A stretch of DNA of 64,000 bases, from NCBI RefSeq assembly GCF_009730915.1, contig NC_052488.1, positions 22,066,305 to 22,130,304 on the forward strand, read 5' to 3'. The notes beneath the pieces are model-generated. The model was not told the DNA's origin and ran no database searches. It worked only from the letters and a program-made list of their open reading frames with translations. Source of the DNA: Dioscorea cayenensis subsp. rotundata (lineage: Eukaryota > Streptophyta > Magnoliopsida > Dioscoreales > Dioscoreaceae). The first letter of the stretch is position 1. Each line of letters opens with the position of its first letter. Positions 1-16,982 of the stretch are shown here, one piece after another. The position numbers were made by a program, and so were the translations under genes.

Positions 1-179
1 AGTCAAGGCCTCTTCCAGTGCATTTGTTTGGGGTGCTTGTAAAAAGCATGAGAATTGATCACTTTGTTAGTGATGTTGGAGATGTTGTTTACTATCAAAC
101 TGATCCTAATTTGCATGGTAATCATCATGCTAAACAGCAGAAGCAGAAGCAGACCTTGGTAAATAACAAGCTTTATTGA
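1..179 (+). CDS. 3' end of an unidentified protein gene (partial)
   Basis: The frame starting at base 3 stays open for 58 codons and ends in TGA at 177-179. The peptide begins [15 protein letters not shown], continues with an acidic/hydrophobic stretch ([13 protein letters not shown]) and ends in a His/Gln/Lys-rich tail ([10 protein letters not shown]). Composition and codon use look protein-coding, unlike the AT-rich DNA that follows. The 5' part lies outside the window. I do not recognise the family. A possible donor (GTAAAT) at about 158-163 means the reading frame could be spliced before the stop, so the exact C-terminus is uncertain. Confidence 0.45.
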   Translation, partial: SRPLPVHLFGVLVKSMRIDHFVSDVGDVVYYQTDPNLHGNHHAKQQKQKQTLVNNKLY

Positions 180-1263
180 ACATTAATTAAACTCATTTAG
201 TTTTATGTCATTCTTCATTGTCTTTGTATGGTCATTGGCACTAAAGAAAAACTGGAGGAGTTCGTAACGTTTTTGATCTTTAATAAAATAAATAAATAAA
301 TAAACAAAGTGTTTTTCCTTCTCCTTAGTCCTTACTACTGCTCTTCCTGTTCTTCTTACTTTCCTTAAAAAAAAAATTAAAATAAAATCAATAAATTCAT
401 GAGTTTTGATTGCATATACACCCTTTACGGAAAGTTAAAATAATCCTTTAAAAAAAAAAGAAAGTTAAAATAATTATTCACACATATATTCCATAAAAAC
501 ATTTTTCTTAAAATATGATAAACCAAAGGTAGAATTCAAATCCTCGAGTACAATAAATCGGACTATTTAAATGCAACATTAATTAAACTATCAAAATCAC
601 AAAAAAAAAACATGAATTATAAATTATGATGTTTATTGCAATTTCCAAATTTTTTTTTTAAATAATTGTGGATAAATCACCCGTCATTGATGAAAAAAAA
701 CCAATACAAAAGGGACAAAAGTGACACAAACTAAAATAGAAAAAACAAAGCATCCACCAGGGTGGAGGAGACAAAATATAAACGAAAACTGTAGAAGAAA
801 AAAAACAGGAAGACAACATCAAAGGTTGACTCTTGAGGAAGTATCAGGAAAGATCACTTGGCGAACTGCTTAGTCTACAAGGTGATGAGAGAAGGAGTTA
901 CACAAAATCAAAACTTCGTTTGATCGTTTGAAGAGACTCCTCGACAGTCATCTTGCAATTTCCAAAAGTAATTGACATTTTGTTTTTAATAATATTTTAT
1001 AGAAGAATCAAACATTTTTTTTTAAAAAAAAAGTCAAATTAAAAAATTACCACATAAAATAATACTAGGCCCAGCCCATAAAATAAAAAGCCCATCAACA
1101 AGTTTCAAAGCCCAGATAAATGTCGGCCCATGAAACTCTCCCGACAAAAGTCAATCAAAAGCTGACCACCATCTTTACCTTTTTACCCCTCTTTCACCTT
1201 CCTTTTTCTCTTCTCTCTTCGTCTCTCTCCCAACTCCAACCTCTTCTTCTCCTCTCCAACTCC
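180..1263. other. Intergenic, upstream region of the CPK13-like gene
   Basis: This AT-rich spacer holds poly(A)/poly(T) runs and a LINE 3' end (650-952, listed separately). The last ~100 bases are C/T-rich, as in many plant promoter/5' UTR regions. I see no clear TATA box for the kinase. Two TGAC-type W-box cores lie near 1150-1165. Confidence 0.6.
650..952 (-). mobile_element. 5'-truncated L1-type LINE, 3' end with 14-bp target-site duplication
   Basis: The + strand starts with poly(T), the poly(A) tail of a minus-strand element. This is followed by the LINE 3' UTR type seen elsewhere in the window (sense: ...GTGGATGCTTTG..., ...GGTTTATCCA-like..., then A-tail). The exact 14-bp direct repeat TTGCAATTTCCAAA flanks it at 636-649 and 953-966, so the borders are firm. 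About 300 bp of 3' UTR remain with no coding part. Exact flanking repeats suggest a fairly young insertion. It matches the fragment at 26.3 kb in the segment reading AAAGCATCCACYAGG on the + strand. Confidence 0.8.
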
Positions 1264-1296
1264 ATGGATCTCCTTCCCCGCCATGTGAAACCCTAG
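1264..1296 (+). other. Upstream ORFs in the CPK13-like 5' leader (10-codon uORF plus a start-stop ATGTGA)
   Basis: ATG at 1264 opens a 10-codon uORF ([10 protein letters not shown]) ending in TAG at 1294-1296. A second ATG at 1283-1285 is followed directly by TGA (1286-1288), a minimal start-stop uORF. Both precede the kinase ATG at 1326 and lie in the C/T-rich leader. Whether both are transcribed depends on the start site, which is not known. Minimal uORFs can stall ribosomes in plants (known for AUG-UAA in NIP5;1), so a role in translation is possible but inferred. Confidence 0.5.
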
Positions 1297-1305
1297 AAAC
1301 CCTAA
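1288..1305 (+). promoter_or_regulatory. Two adjacent telo-box-like motifs in the 5' leader
   Basis: AAACCCTAG (1288-1296) and AAACCCTAA (1297-1305) are contiguous. Telo boxes of this form are common near the transcription start of plant genes expressed in growing tissue. A regulatory role here is inferred from sequence alone. Confidence 0.45.
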
Positions 1306-1325
1306 CGCTCGCTGGGCCCTCTCCA

Positions 1326-6825
<5,500 letters not shown>

Positions 6826-9800
6826 TCAACAATTGGAGAAGGTTTTACCATTGTGCAGTGGTGCACTGATTGACATTTTTCCTCCCTGTTTTCTTTTTTT
6901 AATTTCTTCTGATTGTTTTGGGTGGACTTCGATTGAGGTGGCCCCTTGGATCGAGTTCACTTTGTAAGTTGTATTTACATCTTCCACACACTGTTTGCCA
7001 CCAAATGATGATGATGATGTTGCGTTCGTGTTGAATCTCGTTATCAGGAATTGTTATACCATCATCATGCTGTGTTCAATGGTATCCCTTCTATCTACCC
7101 TTTTTATCATCACCAATCTCTTCTATTTGTGTATAGGCTGGCAAAATTGGCAGTATTGCTTTTTATGGTGAGCTATTGTGGAATCCTTCAACGTGGGCTG
7201 CTGGGGCTGAAAGTATTCTTGCCTGTCATGATGCTTGCCATGGAATTCAAGCCCACTTGTGGATGATTATGCTGACAAGGCTTGGAGTTTTGCAGCATTG
7301 CATTGCATCACAGGCATGTCTCATTACTTCAAATTTCCATATTTGTTGCCTTGTGTTCTACTTAGTAGTGCTCTCCATGACTGCTGCACAGCACTTGGAC
7401 TAGCCTAGCATACCTTTTTGATTTTTATACATTTATCTAGATTGGATTTTAGGGTTCGCTTTCTATTCCTAGTGCCCTATAAAGTTGTATGCGTTTGGAA
7501 TGAGCAAACCTGATGACTTAGGTCGTGTGTTGATGGCCATTGAGGATTGTTTGAAGGAGACTTTATTTAAGAACATAATAGGATTAGTCACCATTTTATT
7601 ATCATTATTTTTGTTCTTCCTTATTCTTTATCTAAACTAATACCTCTACTTTATGTTCTTGTTATTTATTTTCCACAGCATGGGCTAATAATGGGCCAAA
7701 GCTAAAGGCGCACACATTCAATAGCTAGCGCTAGAGCACAAGAAGACAAACCAAAGGCAAAGATAAAAATAAAAAGCAAGGAAGGTGAAAAGCAATCTTT
7801 AAATGGTTCTCTCCCTAACTAGTAAGTGCCAAATTTCCACCCAACTCAACTAGATAACATTTGATCTGATGATTAGATAAAGTTACACAATATATAACCT
7901 TTTTATTTTTCTTTTGCAGAAGTGAGAAGACCAATCCACTACCAACGCCCACTTTTTTTTTCCAATTGGCTACATGTGTTTTTGCCCAACCCAACCTGCA
8001 TATCCAGCACCATGTCACACTGACTAGAGAAAAAAAAAAAGAAGAAGAAAGAAGTAGGCCTCTCTCATCACTAAAACTCAATTTGAATGGCAATGCTTTG
8101 ATACAAGTGTCTCTGTATTTCTTGTCCCCCACCATCCCCATCATTTACCCTCATGTTTGATCAGCTTCATGCTCACCCTTTTTACTTTTTTGTAGGTCAT
8201 AGTGGCACAAGTGTCACGGGTGTTATACATTAACACTCAGCCGCAAAACCTGCAGCCATTCTTAGGACCAGCAAAGGCAAAAAATCAAAAGGTATTACTC
8301 TCCTTAAATATGTTTGAAGTTTGAATCCTCCATCATAAAAATAAAATAATACATATAAAGAACCTCCCCAGTTACTGTGGCTCACATTGCTTTCCTTCTT
8401 TGGTTCACACATAGCTTAAGTTCTGGAGACATAAAACATGTGGGTTTGCTTTATCCCTCACTACATCACTCATGGAAACAATTATAACTTCTTTTCAGCC
8501 CCTTTTCACTTATGAGTTTGTGTAATATCACTATCTGTGTCATAAAGCCAGTTCTTTTGCCATGTTTCTTGTAATTTTATTTAGTTCTTGTTTGGCTTGC
8601 AGCGTCACTTTGTGAGCTTTCATTGAAAAATTTTCTATTGGGAATTGTGAATTAATCACTCAAATATTTACTCTACCAATGATTACTATCTGTAACTCTG
8701 TATGTCCAGGGTAACAACATAACAGAAAATACTAATATACATATATTTAATTATTAAAAATGTTTTGATATTATATTTGAAAAAGAATTAATTGAAGAAA
8801 ATGACTTTAGGAAAAGCCATAGAGAAAAAAAAGGTATGGAAGTAAAAGTATTAATTTTTTTTTAAAAAAAAAAGAAAAAAAAGGTGGGGAAAAGGGTTTG
8901 CACCATTGTACCAGTGACATGAACCAAACTTCTCCATCAACGGTCACAAAAACAAGTACACTTTTATTCAAAAACAAGTACAAATTTTCTAATCCAAGCT
9001 TTGAGTTTGGGTTTGTCTTCACTAATAATACCGAAAACACATCTAGCTATTGACCATCTCATGAACAGGCAACAAAAATCTACATAATTTTTCTCTCTTT
9101 TTATTTATTTATTTATTTATTTATTTATTTTTGGGTCAAAACTTAAATTAAAATGAAATCAATGATATTTAATAGAGCACTTTGCAAGGAATCTAATGAC
9201 GGTGGAGAAAATTATACCTTTGCTCATGAATTAAGGCAACATGATTCCCAACCATTATGATCTGATTGCTTGGTCTCAACCTCAATTAAAGTCAATCTTT
9301 TTTGTTTTCAACACGTGCCTTTTTTTTTTTAAATGTTGGCTGATCTTCAATGTTATGCAATAATTATTATGATAAATGAGAAACTAATAAAACATGAAAT
9401 TGTATACATAATTCTAGAAGCATTTTATTTTCAATATATTATTGAATGATTTTTTGAGTTATTAATAGTATATTTTGATAAAAAACGCAACTTGTAATAT
9501 GGTATTTTATTCGCAAACGAAGCATCTGTCGTCATCATCTCATTAATATTTCGTTGCTTTCATGTCACGATATAAAAAATTGATTCATCGCTAGGGGCAT
9601 ACAAATAATAAAATTTATATTTAAATAAAATAACAAAGTCAAAGTAAATGAAGAACTTGAATAATTTTTTTTAACACAATATCAATGTGATCTCACAAAC
9701 TTGTTGCATTGCTTGATATTTTTTTTTAAATTAAAATCTTATATATAGTTTTGTACCAGATCCTCGTTGAATTAAGATGTTTTTTATATTTATAAAGAGA

Positions 9801-10069
9801 GACTTTTCTACATGGATGGAGATATATTTTTTCTTTTTTATATTATTAATATATAAAATAAATCATGCATGTGTGCGTATTACTTGGCTCCCTCTCATTG
9901 GTTTTGATGAGTGGGCCCCACATGTTAACCAATAGAAAATCGACACTTGTTAGACTAGGAAGACTCAATCAAACAAAATTAATGCCATCACCAAACACTC
10001 ATTAGTTTTATCAACTTCTTAATTGATCAAGTCTAAGCTTCTCTTCTAATTAAAACCTTTTCTTCATTC

Positions 10070-10109
<40 letters not shown>

Positions 10110-10836
10110 ATGGAGTTTTATAATATAAAAATATCAGATAGTTATGTCAAACATAAAAACTTAAATCAATAATAAAAATTCAAATAATTAACCAGTAAAA
10201 TATCATTGTGATATTGTATATAAATGGTTATCTTCCGTATAAATTAAACCAAAATATTATATGTTTCGCTCCAACTTTACAAATTAAAATCATTTTATTT
10301 TTATGATTACTTTAATAAAGCTTATTGATGTAGTATTTCATAAAAATATTTATTATTATTATTGTTATTATTATTATTATTATTCACATCAAAATGGGAA
10401 CTTTGAGGCATGACAAAGAGATCAAAAGGATATGGTTAGATGCTTCATAATATAAATCCCATGAACCCCATCATCTTAAAATGGTTCCATATTCTTATTC
10501 ACTCAAATGCATGCAAAAACCAAACAACAACTAGTAGTTAAGCATTAATTAGAACTATGTCGGCATCTCAATACTCTAATCTAATTAATCCAAAAGTTTT
10601 AATCAATTTGAGTTTCATCTCATCCACTCTTTTTCTTTTTTGGTAATTAATTTGTAGATGACTTTGAAAAGCATATATAAAAACATTACACTCCTCCACT
10701 TATTATTATTTTAATAATTACAACAATTTCTTTTAAGAAAAATTCTATCACGTTTAGCTTTAAATTTTATACACACCTATCTCTTTCACAGCCGCAGTTC
10801 ACAAAGGGTTGCCAACTCTAATCATCTCTCCTTCCT
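6826..10836. other. Intergenic, 4 kb without a supported gene
   Basis: The first few hundred bases are the CPK13-like 3' UTR. The rest is AT-rich, with homopolymer runs, a (TTTA)n tract at 9102-9130 and a (TA)n array at 10075-10106. A CACGTG G-box lies at 9312-9317, 1.7 kb upstream of the JOX-like ATG. Short ORFs here show no family resemblance. Confidence 0.6.
10075..10106. repeat. (TA)16 microsatellite
   Basis: An uninterrupted TA array of about 32 bases lies in the spacer upstream of the first JOX-like gene. Confidence 0.95.
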
Positions 10837-10846
10837 CTATATATAC
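10837..10846 (+). promoter_or_regulatory. Probable TATA box of the first JOX-like gene
   Basis: CTATATATAC lies about 150 bp upstream of the ATG and is followed by an A/C-rich leader. It is the best TATA candidate, but AT-rich surroundings make it less than certain. Confidence 0.45.
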
Positions 10847-10993
10847 ATGCATGCAAACCCCCCTACTACCACAAACACACACTCTAGCTATATATCTATC
10901 ACAAATATTGTCAATATATATATATCCTCTTCATCTTCTTGATTAATTTCTTGTGGTATATATATATATCTAAATATAATTTTAGAAACAATT

Positions 10994-11938
10994 ATGGATA
11001 GCTTGGATGCATGGCCAGAACCAGTGGTGGCAGTGCAAAGCTTAGCAGAGGCAGGCATAGAGACAATCCCAAAGAACTACATAAAACCAGAGTCAGAGAG
11101 GCCGTCGTTAACCGACGTCTCTAGCCCGAATACTCTTCAAATACCGGTGATCGATCTCGGTGGTCTTGCTGAAGGTGTGGTTGAGTGTCGTGCCACGATG
11201 AAGGCGATATCGGACGCTTGCCGTGATTGGGGGTTCTTTCAGGTGGTGAACCATGGAGTTAGTGTTGAGCTTATGTCAAAGATGAAGGAAATTTGGAGAG
11301 CTTTCTTTCATCTTCCAATGGACCAAAAACAATCATATGCTAATTCTCCGACTACTTATGAAGGTTATGGTAGTCGTCTCGGTGTCGATAAAGACTCCAT
11401 TCTTGATTGGGGGGACTATTTCTATCTTCATCTCCTTCCTTTTGCTATCAAGAACCCTAATAAATGGCCTTCTCTCCCTTCTTCTATTAGGTTATAATTA
11501 AATAGTTTTTACTTTTCATACATATATATATATATATATATATTATAATATTATATGAACATATAATTAATGTTTTTGTTTTTTTGAACTGTTTGAATAT
11601 TGGCAGAGAGACAATAGAAGAGTATGGGAGTGAAGTAGTGAAGTTATGTGAATTGTTAATGAAGGTGATGTCCTTAAGTTTAGGGTTGGATGTAGGGGAT
11701 TTTCAAGAAGCATTTGGAGGAGAAGAAGTGGGAGCTTGCATGAGAGTGAACTATTACCCAAAGTGTCCACAACCTGAGCTTACTCTTGGACTCTCACCTC
11801 ACTCTGATCCTGGTGGCCTAACCGTTCTCCTCCCTGATCATCATGTTCAAGGCCTTCAGGTTCGGAAAGCCGGTTCTTGGGTCACTGTCCAACCCTTCCC
11901 AAACTCCTTCATCGTTAACATAGGTGATCAAATTCAGG

Positions 11939-11972
<34 letters not shown>

Positions 11973-12661
11973 AATGTTTTCATGCATACTAATGAAGCAT
12001 ATATATATTTATATGTATGTATGTATGTGTGTGTATTTGTTAATTTATTTATGTTTAAAAAAGGGTTGCAGTGAAAGAATGACAAAGAAACAAAGAGAAA
12101 AGCACTACAACCACACACCAATAATTTGGTGTGTGCATGTGTATGTGTGTGTAAGTGGGAAGGAAGACCCTAGATAGAAAAAAACTAATAGTCAAGAAAA
12201 GGGATAGGATTAATTAGAAGCCAAGAATTCCTTTTCCACGTGCTTAATTTTGTCATTTTCATGCATCTTCTTCGCTTGTGTTTTGGCCCACATTATCATC
12301 AAACAACTAGTTGACTATCACATGATAATACATTAACTAAATTATCCATTAATCATTCATTATATTAATTAATAATTTTTTTTTAATTTTATTTTATGTA
12401 TACATATGCATATAGGTGTTAAGCAATGCAGTGTATAAGAGTGTAGAACACCGGGTGATAGTGAATGCAGAAGTTGAAAGGATCTCCATTGCCTTCTTCT
12501 ATAATCCGAAAAGCGATTTACCGGTCGGTCCGGCGAGGCAGCTTATCACACCCGATCGGCCGCCTCTTTATCGATCGATGACCTTCAATGAATACCGTCT
12601 TTATATCAGGAAGAAGGGCCCTAGAGGGAAGACACAGGTTGAATCCTTGAAGGCTGCATGA
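10994..12661 (+). CDS. 2-oxoglutarate/Fe(II) dioxygenase, jasmonate-induced oxygenase (JOX) group, copy 1
   Basis: Three exons (10994-11490, 11607-11937, 12416-12661) give 357 residues. The protein opens with the DIOX_N part (WPEPVVAVQSLAEAG, then IPVIDLGG and WGFFQVVNHG). The catalytic core follows, with iron ligands His231, Asp233 (PHSDPGG) and His288, the 2OG-binding Arg298-x-Ser300, and the conserved NYYPKC motif (214-219). Arg212, Arg337 and Arg341 occupy the positions of the three arginines reported, from memory, to bind jasmonate in Arabidopsis JOX2. That supports JA 12-hydroxylation, which turns off jasmonate signalling in the cytosol. The last exon (SVEHRVIVN, YRLYIRKKGPRGK) is very JOX2-like. 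Intron 2 holds a (TA)n array and a CACGTG at about 12237-12242. A broader function as a DMR6/flavonoid-type dioxygenase is less likely. Confidence 0.9.
11941..11970. repeat. (TA)n microsatellite in intron 2 of JOX-like copy 1
   Basis: About 15 TA units lie just inside the donor of intron 2. A second, shorter TA array lies in intron 1 (about 11522-11542). Confidence 0.9.
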
Positions 12662-15420
12662 GTTGTTCATAATTATCCATAATTATATAATATTTTTCCA
12701 CCTTTGTTATGTCATTATCTATCTATCTATCTATATATATGTATGGCTTGATTAGGGTTTCTGTACGTGGGTGTTCATGTGATCATGTATTTGCACTTGT
12801 GTTCTTGATATATGTATAAATAATTTGTGCGCAAGGCTAGTAATGTTTGTGTTTGTGTTATATTTTATGTGTGATTTGATTGGAGAAGTATATTATAATT
12901 AAAGGCATGTGATGGAAAAGATATATAATAAAAAGTGGATCATTGTTTTGAACTTTGGAACTAGTCTATAATCATTTGGGTTCCCAACTCCTTGTTATTA
13001 GTTTTCAACTTGACACGTATTCTCAGTTGAATAGTTATAACACCTTAATTATCTGTTTGTATAATATAAACCTTATAACATTACTTGTAAATAAAAAATA
13101 GAGAAAATTATATATATATATACATATATAACTAATTACCGCTACAATAATAAAAATCGTGTTTTATCCACTCCCAAATCAAATTAAAAATTTAAACATT
13201 AGAATTCCTCCCAGCGCAGGGTTCATAGCTTTTATCTACATTTTATATAAATAAAAAAATATATAATAATATTTTATTTTCATTTATCGTCAATCTCATA
13301 ATCTGTCTACATTCAACAACAAATATATATATATATATATAATAATTAAATATATAAACTCCTTTCTTATGTTCTAAAATTGAAGTTGCAATTTAATTAT
13401 TTAATTAAAATAAACAAGATATTTATTCAAAAGTATGACATCAAAAAGTGAGAAAGAAGAAAAGCTGATTCTTGAGTTGGAGCACAAGAATCAAAAACCA
13501 TACAGACCTCTTTGTCCACTATGCTTAATATTAGTATCATTTTTTAAATGGCCTCATGAAGTATATGCCTGCATGATAAGATAACTCAACACTATCAAGG
13601 AACATTACATTTCATCATTGTTCATTACAAACATATGAATAAACTTTATATACTTTGAATCATTTCTCACTAAATTTGACATTACAACTCATGCATGGTG
13701 GCTTGCCAGACCAGCACATACAATGAATATTGATTTCTTTTTCTATTTTTAACTTTCAAATAATTTCTAAAAAAAAAAAAAACTTTCAAATACTATTTTT
13801 AGTGATAATTAAAACAGATAAAATTAAAACCACTCAAATCACTGTATGAAAAAGACTCTCACGTAATATGAATAGAAGATATATATACTACAATGGATAA
13901 CCTTCTGTCTAGTCTAGCTAGCTAGCTAGATTTGTTTGTATGTTTTTCATTTCATATAATTGAAAGGGAGAAAACGAGGCATAAATGCATAACAAATAAA
14001 AGAAAATTAAATAAAAATACAAATTTAAATTGAAAAAAGCATGACTATCTTGAAAAATTAAGTACAACAATGATAGTTCAATTTACTAAATTTATTTTAT
14101 TATATTTAATAATACACTAAAAATATATTTAAATAGATTTTAAAAGATATATTGGGATTCAATTTGTCTCGTTGTTATACTTTGTTGCTCTTTAGGTACG
14201 GTGTGATGGTATAAATTCTTTCAACATGATGATATTATTAGTATGCATCTTCTAGAATTAAAAAAACACAAAAACCCCATAGCAAATTTTTTAAGTCAAG
14301 TCAAACAAAATTTGGGTTATAAACTCTGATAGGGATTTAATTTATTATTTTTAAAACAAATATATATTTGGACCACACACATGTACGTATGTAGAATTTT
14401 TCAATATGAGTGCTTTCAAGAATAAGCTCATTAAGGCTTAATGGTGAATTTGTGCTCCCATTTGTGCTCATGTTTTTGAGATTAATCAATCATTCAAAAT
14501 ATGGAATCAAGCAACCTTAAATATCTTTCATTATTTTTATTTGAATATGTACTATATGTGTTAGAGATATTTAAGGAGTCCTATTCCTTATGGTGCATCT
14601 TTGTTAATTAGATATAGAGAGGAGAACAGACTTAATTTGTTATGTTGTTCTAATTAACTTATTTGATAATATAAAATCATATATATATATTTTAATGTGG
14701 AATAAAAATAATTCCTATCTTGGAAGGACTATATATATACCAATTTGAGTCTTGTGAGAGTTGAAACATACAAAAAAATATTGTTATTTATTTATTTATC
14801 ACTCCAACAGCCTGTTCCTCAACAAGCAGGAAGATTTCATTAAAGTAATATGTTAATATACATAAGATGTTTTTTTTCCTTAAAAAAAAATAAAAGTTAT
14901 TAGCATTAGTCAAAACATTTTACCAAACAAATAAACTAATAGATAAGCGCATAGACAATGAGATTCTTGACACAAGATAATCATGTGTTTTTTTGCACCT
15001 TATTCATTGCACCTCTGACATTAAAAATAGTGGACTCTTTTTATTTTTATTTAAAATGGGATTTTGCTTGATTTTAAGTAGCATTTAAAAGATGCTATAA
15101 TAGATTGATGATCTTCAAATGTGATGTTTTTATTATATGTATATCCTCATCTATTTATTTATTTATATAAATAAGATAAATTACAACTTAATTTATTTAA
15201 AACCAACAAATAAGATTACAACAAGCAAATAAAAACATCAATCAAGTTAAACTTAATTTTTTTAGCTTTTAAATATTTTTTTTTTGCTTTCATGTTTGTC
15301 ACCAAATTAATATTTTTTATATAAAAATAAATAAACCATAATTTATTAGAGAATCAATACTTTTTTCAGCATTCTGTATTTTATTTGTTATTAATGGTTA
15401 TATTATTTATCTGTATTTTT

Positions 15421-15665
15421 TTTTAATAAAAATGGATAAACCACAAATATATTGAAAGAAAAGAATGACAAGCAAACAAATACAACCAGAATAATAGAAA
15501 ATAAAGACTAAAAAGCCACAATAGGAGTCCGTCATTAGAGGTGATAGACTTCTAAAAGAAACAACAAAATCAGAAGAGACAAACACAGAAGAAAAAGAGA
15601 ATTACAGCTGAGCGGAGGAAAGGGTCCACTAAAAGGTAACATGGATCTACTCAAACTACCAAAAA
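15421..15665 (-). mobile_element. LINE 3' end, 5'-truncated (no duplication found)
   Basis: The + strand begins with poly(T), then AATAAAAATGGATAAACCACAA. On the minus strand this reads as a 3' UTR ending TTGTGGTTTATCCATTTTTATT plus an A-tail, as in the family members at 0.65 and 25.5 kb. About 245 bp of 3' UTR-like sequence remain. The 5' border is approximate and I found no clear flanking duplication. Confidence 0.55.
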
Positions 15666-15789
15666 CGCCCACCTAATAAAAATGAAGAAAATATTAGAAA
15701 TTATAGTATATATGTTTTAAAAGAACATTTGATTAAGTGAAAAGATGAACATTAACAACAATGATAAAATTTATTATTAAAAACAACAA

Positions 15790-15825
<36 letters not shown>
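15790..15825. repeat. (AAC)12 microsatellite
   Basis: About 12 AAC/CAA units. RTE-type LINE tails can look like this, but no RTE 3' sequence adjoins it, so I call it a simple repeat. Confidence 0.9.
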
Positions 15826-15827
<2 letters not shown>

Positions 15828-16982
15828 GTGAGGACGTATGCAATGACATACATTGGAGAAATCTCATCATGCACTAAATAGCTCCAATCTTGACTTCTCT
15901 TGTCTTGCTTTGCAATGTTAATTCTATTTATCATGTAGGGTCAACCTTCCACTTCTCAAGCACTCCGCCATTTAATCTACACATTTAGCACGTTCCAACA
16001 TTTAATTACAACTAATAATCTTTCAACAAATCACTAGCTAAATATATCTTGACAAACAAAGTCTAAATGCATTAATGGAAACGTGCATTTATTAAGATCA
16101 AAACAATGGGCTCTAGTTCTTTGGTTTTGGTTGATAATCCAGAAACCAATGATCTTGATGACTTTCATTGCTGAAAGATTGTTCTTCAATTTCAAGCTAA
16201 AGCAAGTCATAAAACCAACCAAGTTCTTTGAGGATCCAGCCATGATAATAGTAATTAATTTGTCATTATATATTGAAGAAGCTAAATTGCAGCAAATTAA
16301 TGCATGTGCTTAATATAAGGCCTGCATTTTCCATTTTAATAGTCTTAATGTTCTTTTCATCAGTGGAGATGTCAATCAGAAAACTACAAGTTGTATAAAC
16401 TTAGCAAACTCTTTGGGCAACTGGAATTTGTCATAATAAGAAAAGTTGAATTTGAAGGAAAAGAAAGTTTATGTGGAGCCCTTTCTGTCAACTTTGAAAG
16501 CTCATTTTATGTTCTTCTTGTTTTTATCTATTCTCTTTCATTAGTAAGATCAGGGATTAAGGTGGAGTAATCAGAAGGGGATTGCAGTAAATCAAAATAA
16601 AAGATAAACTATATATAATTGACAAGATGATCATCATGTTTTTTGATAGCTAAAAACTATCAATGCGTATGCTGACTCATGGCCTAGATTATTTCTCCTA
16701 TGAGTGAAGTTGATATCAATGCATATCAAGTGGTTGAAAATAACATTTTATTTGAATGTCGTATTCTGTTGCTTAAAAAATCACAGATGATTTTCAGCAA
16801 GTTTCGTTGTCAATCGTTTTGTATCATGTGAAACAGGCAGCATATATAAGTGATAATTCAGAGTTCTTGGTACACAAGCAAAAGAGACGATGCTTTCATA
16901 ATTTATAGTCATGTGCTTCTTCTTATTTTGGACGAGTTCAATCAATCATGAACATGATATAATGCATAATAAAACAGAATAG

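Larger units (their letters stand above)
12662..16982. other. Intergenic, 4.3 kb between JOX-like copy 1 and the MYB-CC gene
   Basis: Very AT-rich sequence with no credible coding region. Contents seen: (TA)n near 13324-13340, a LINE 3' end (15421-15665), an (AAC)n microsatellite (15790-15825) and many poly(A)/poly(T) tracts. Confidence 0.6.

Noticed and set aside
15790-15825. (AAC)n array as the tail of an RTE LINE
   Set aside because: The diagnostic RTE 3' sequence (GGGTCGGCTACATG-like) is not next to it, so it is a plain microsatellite.
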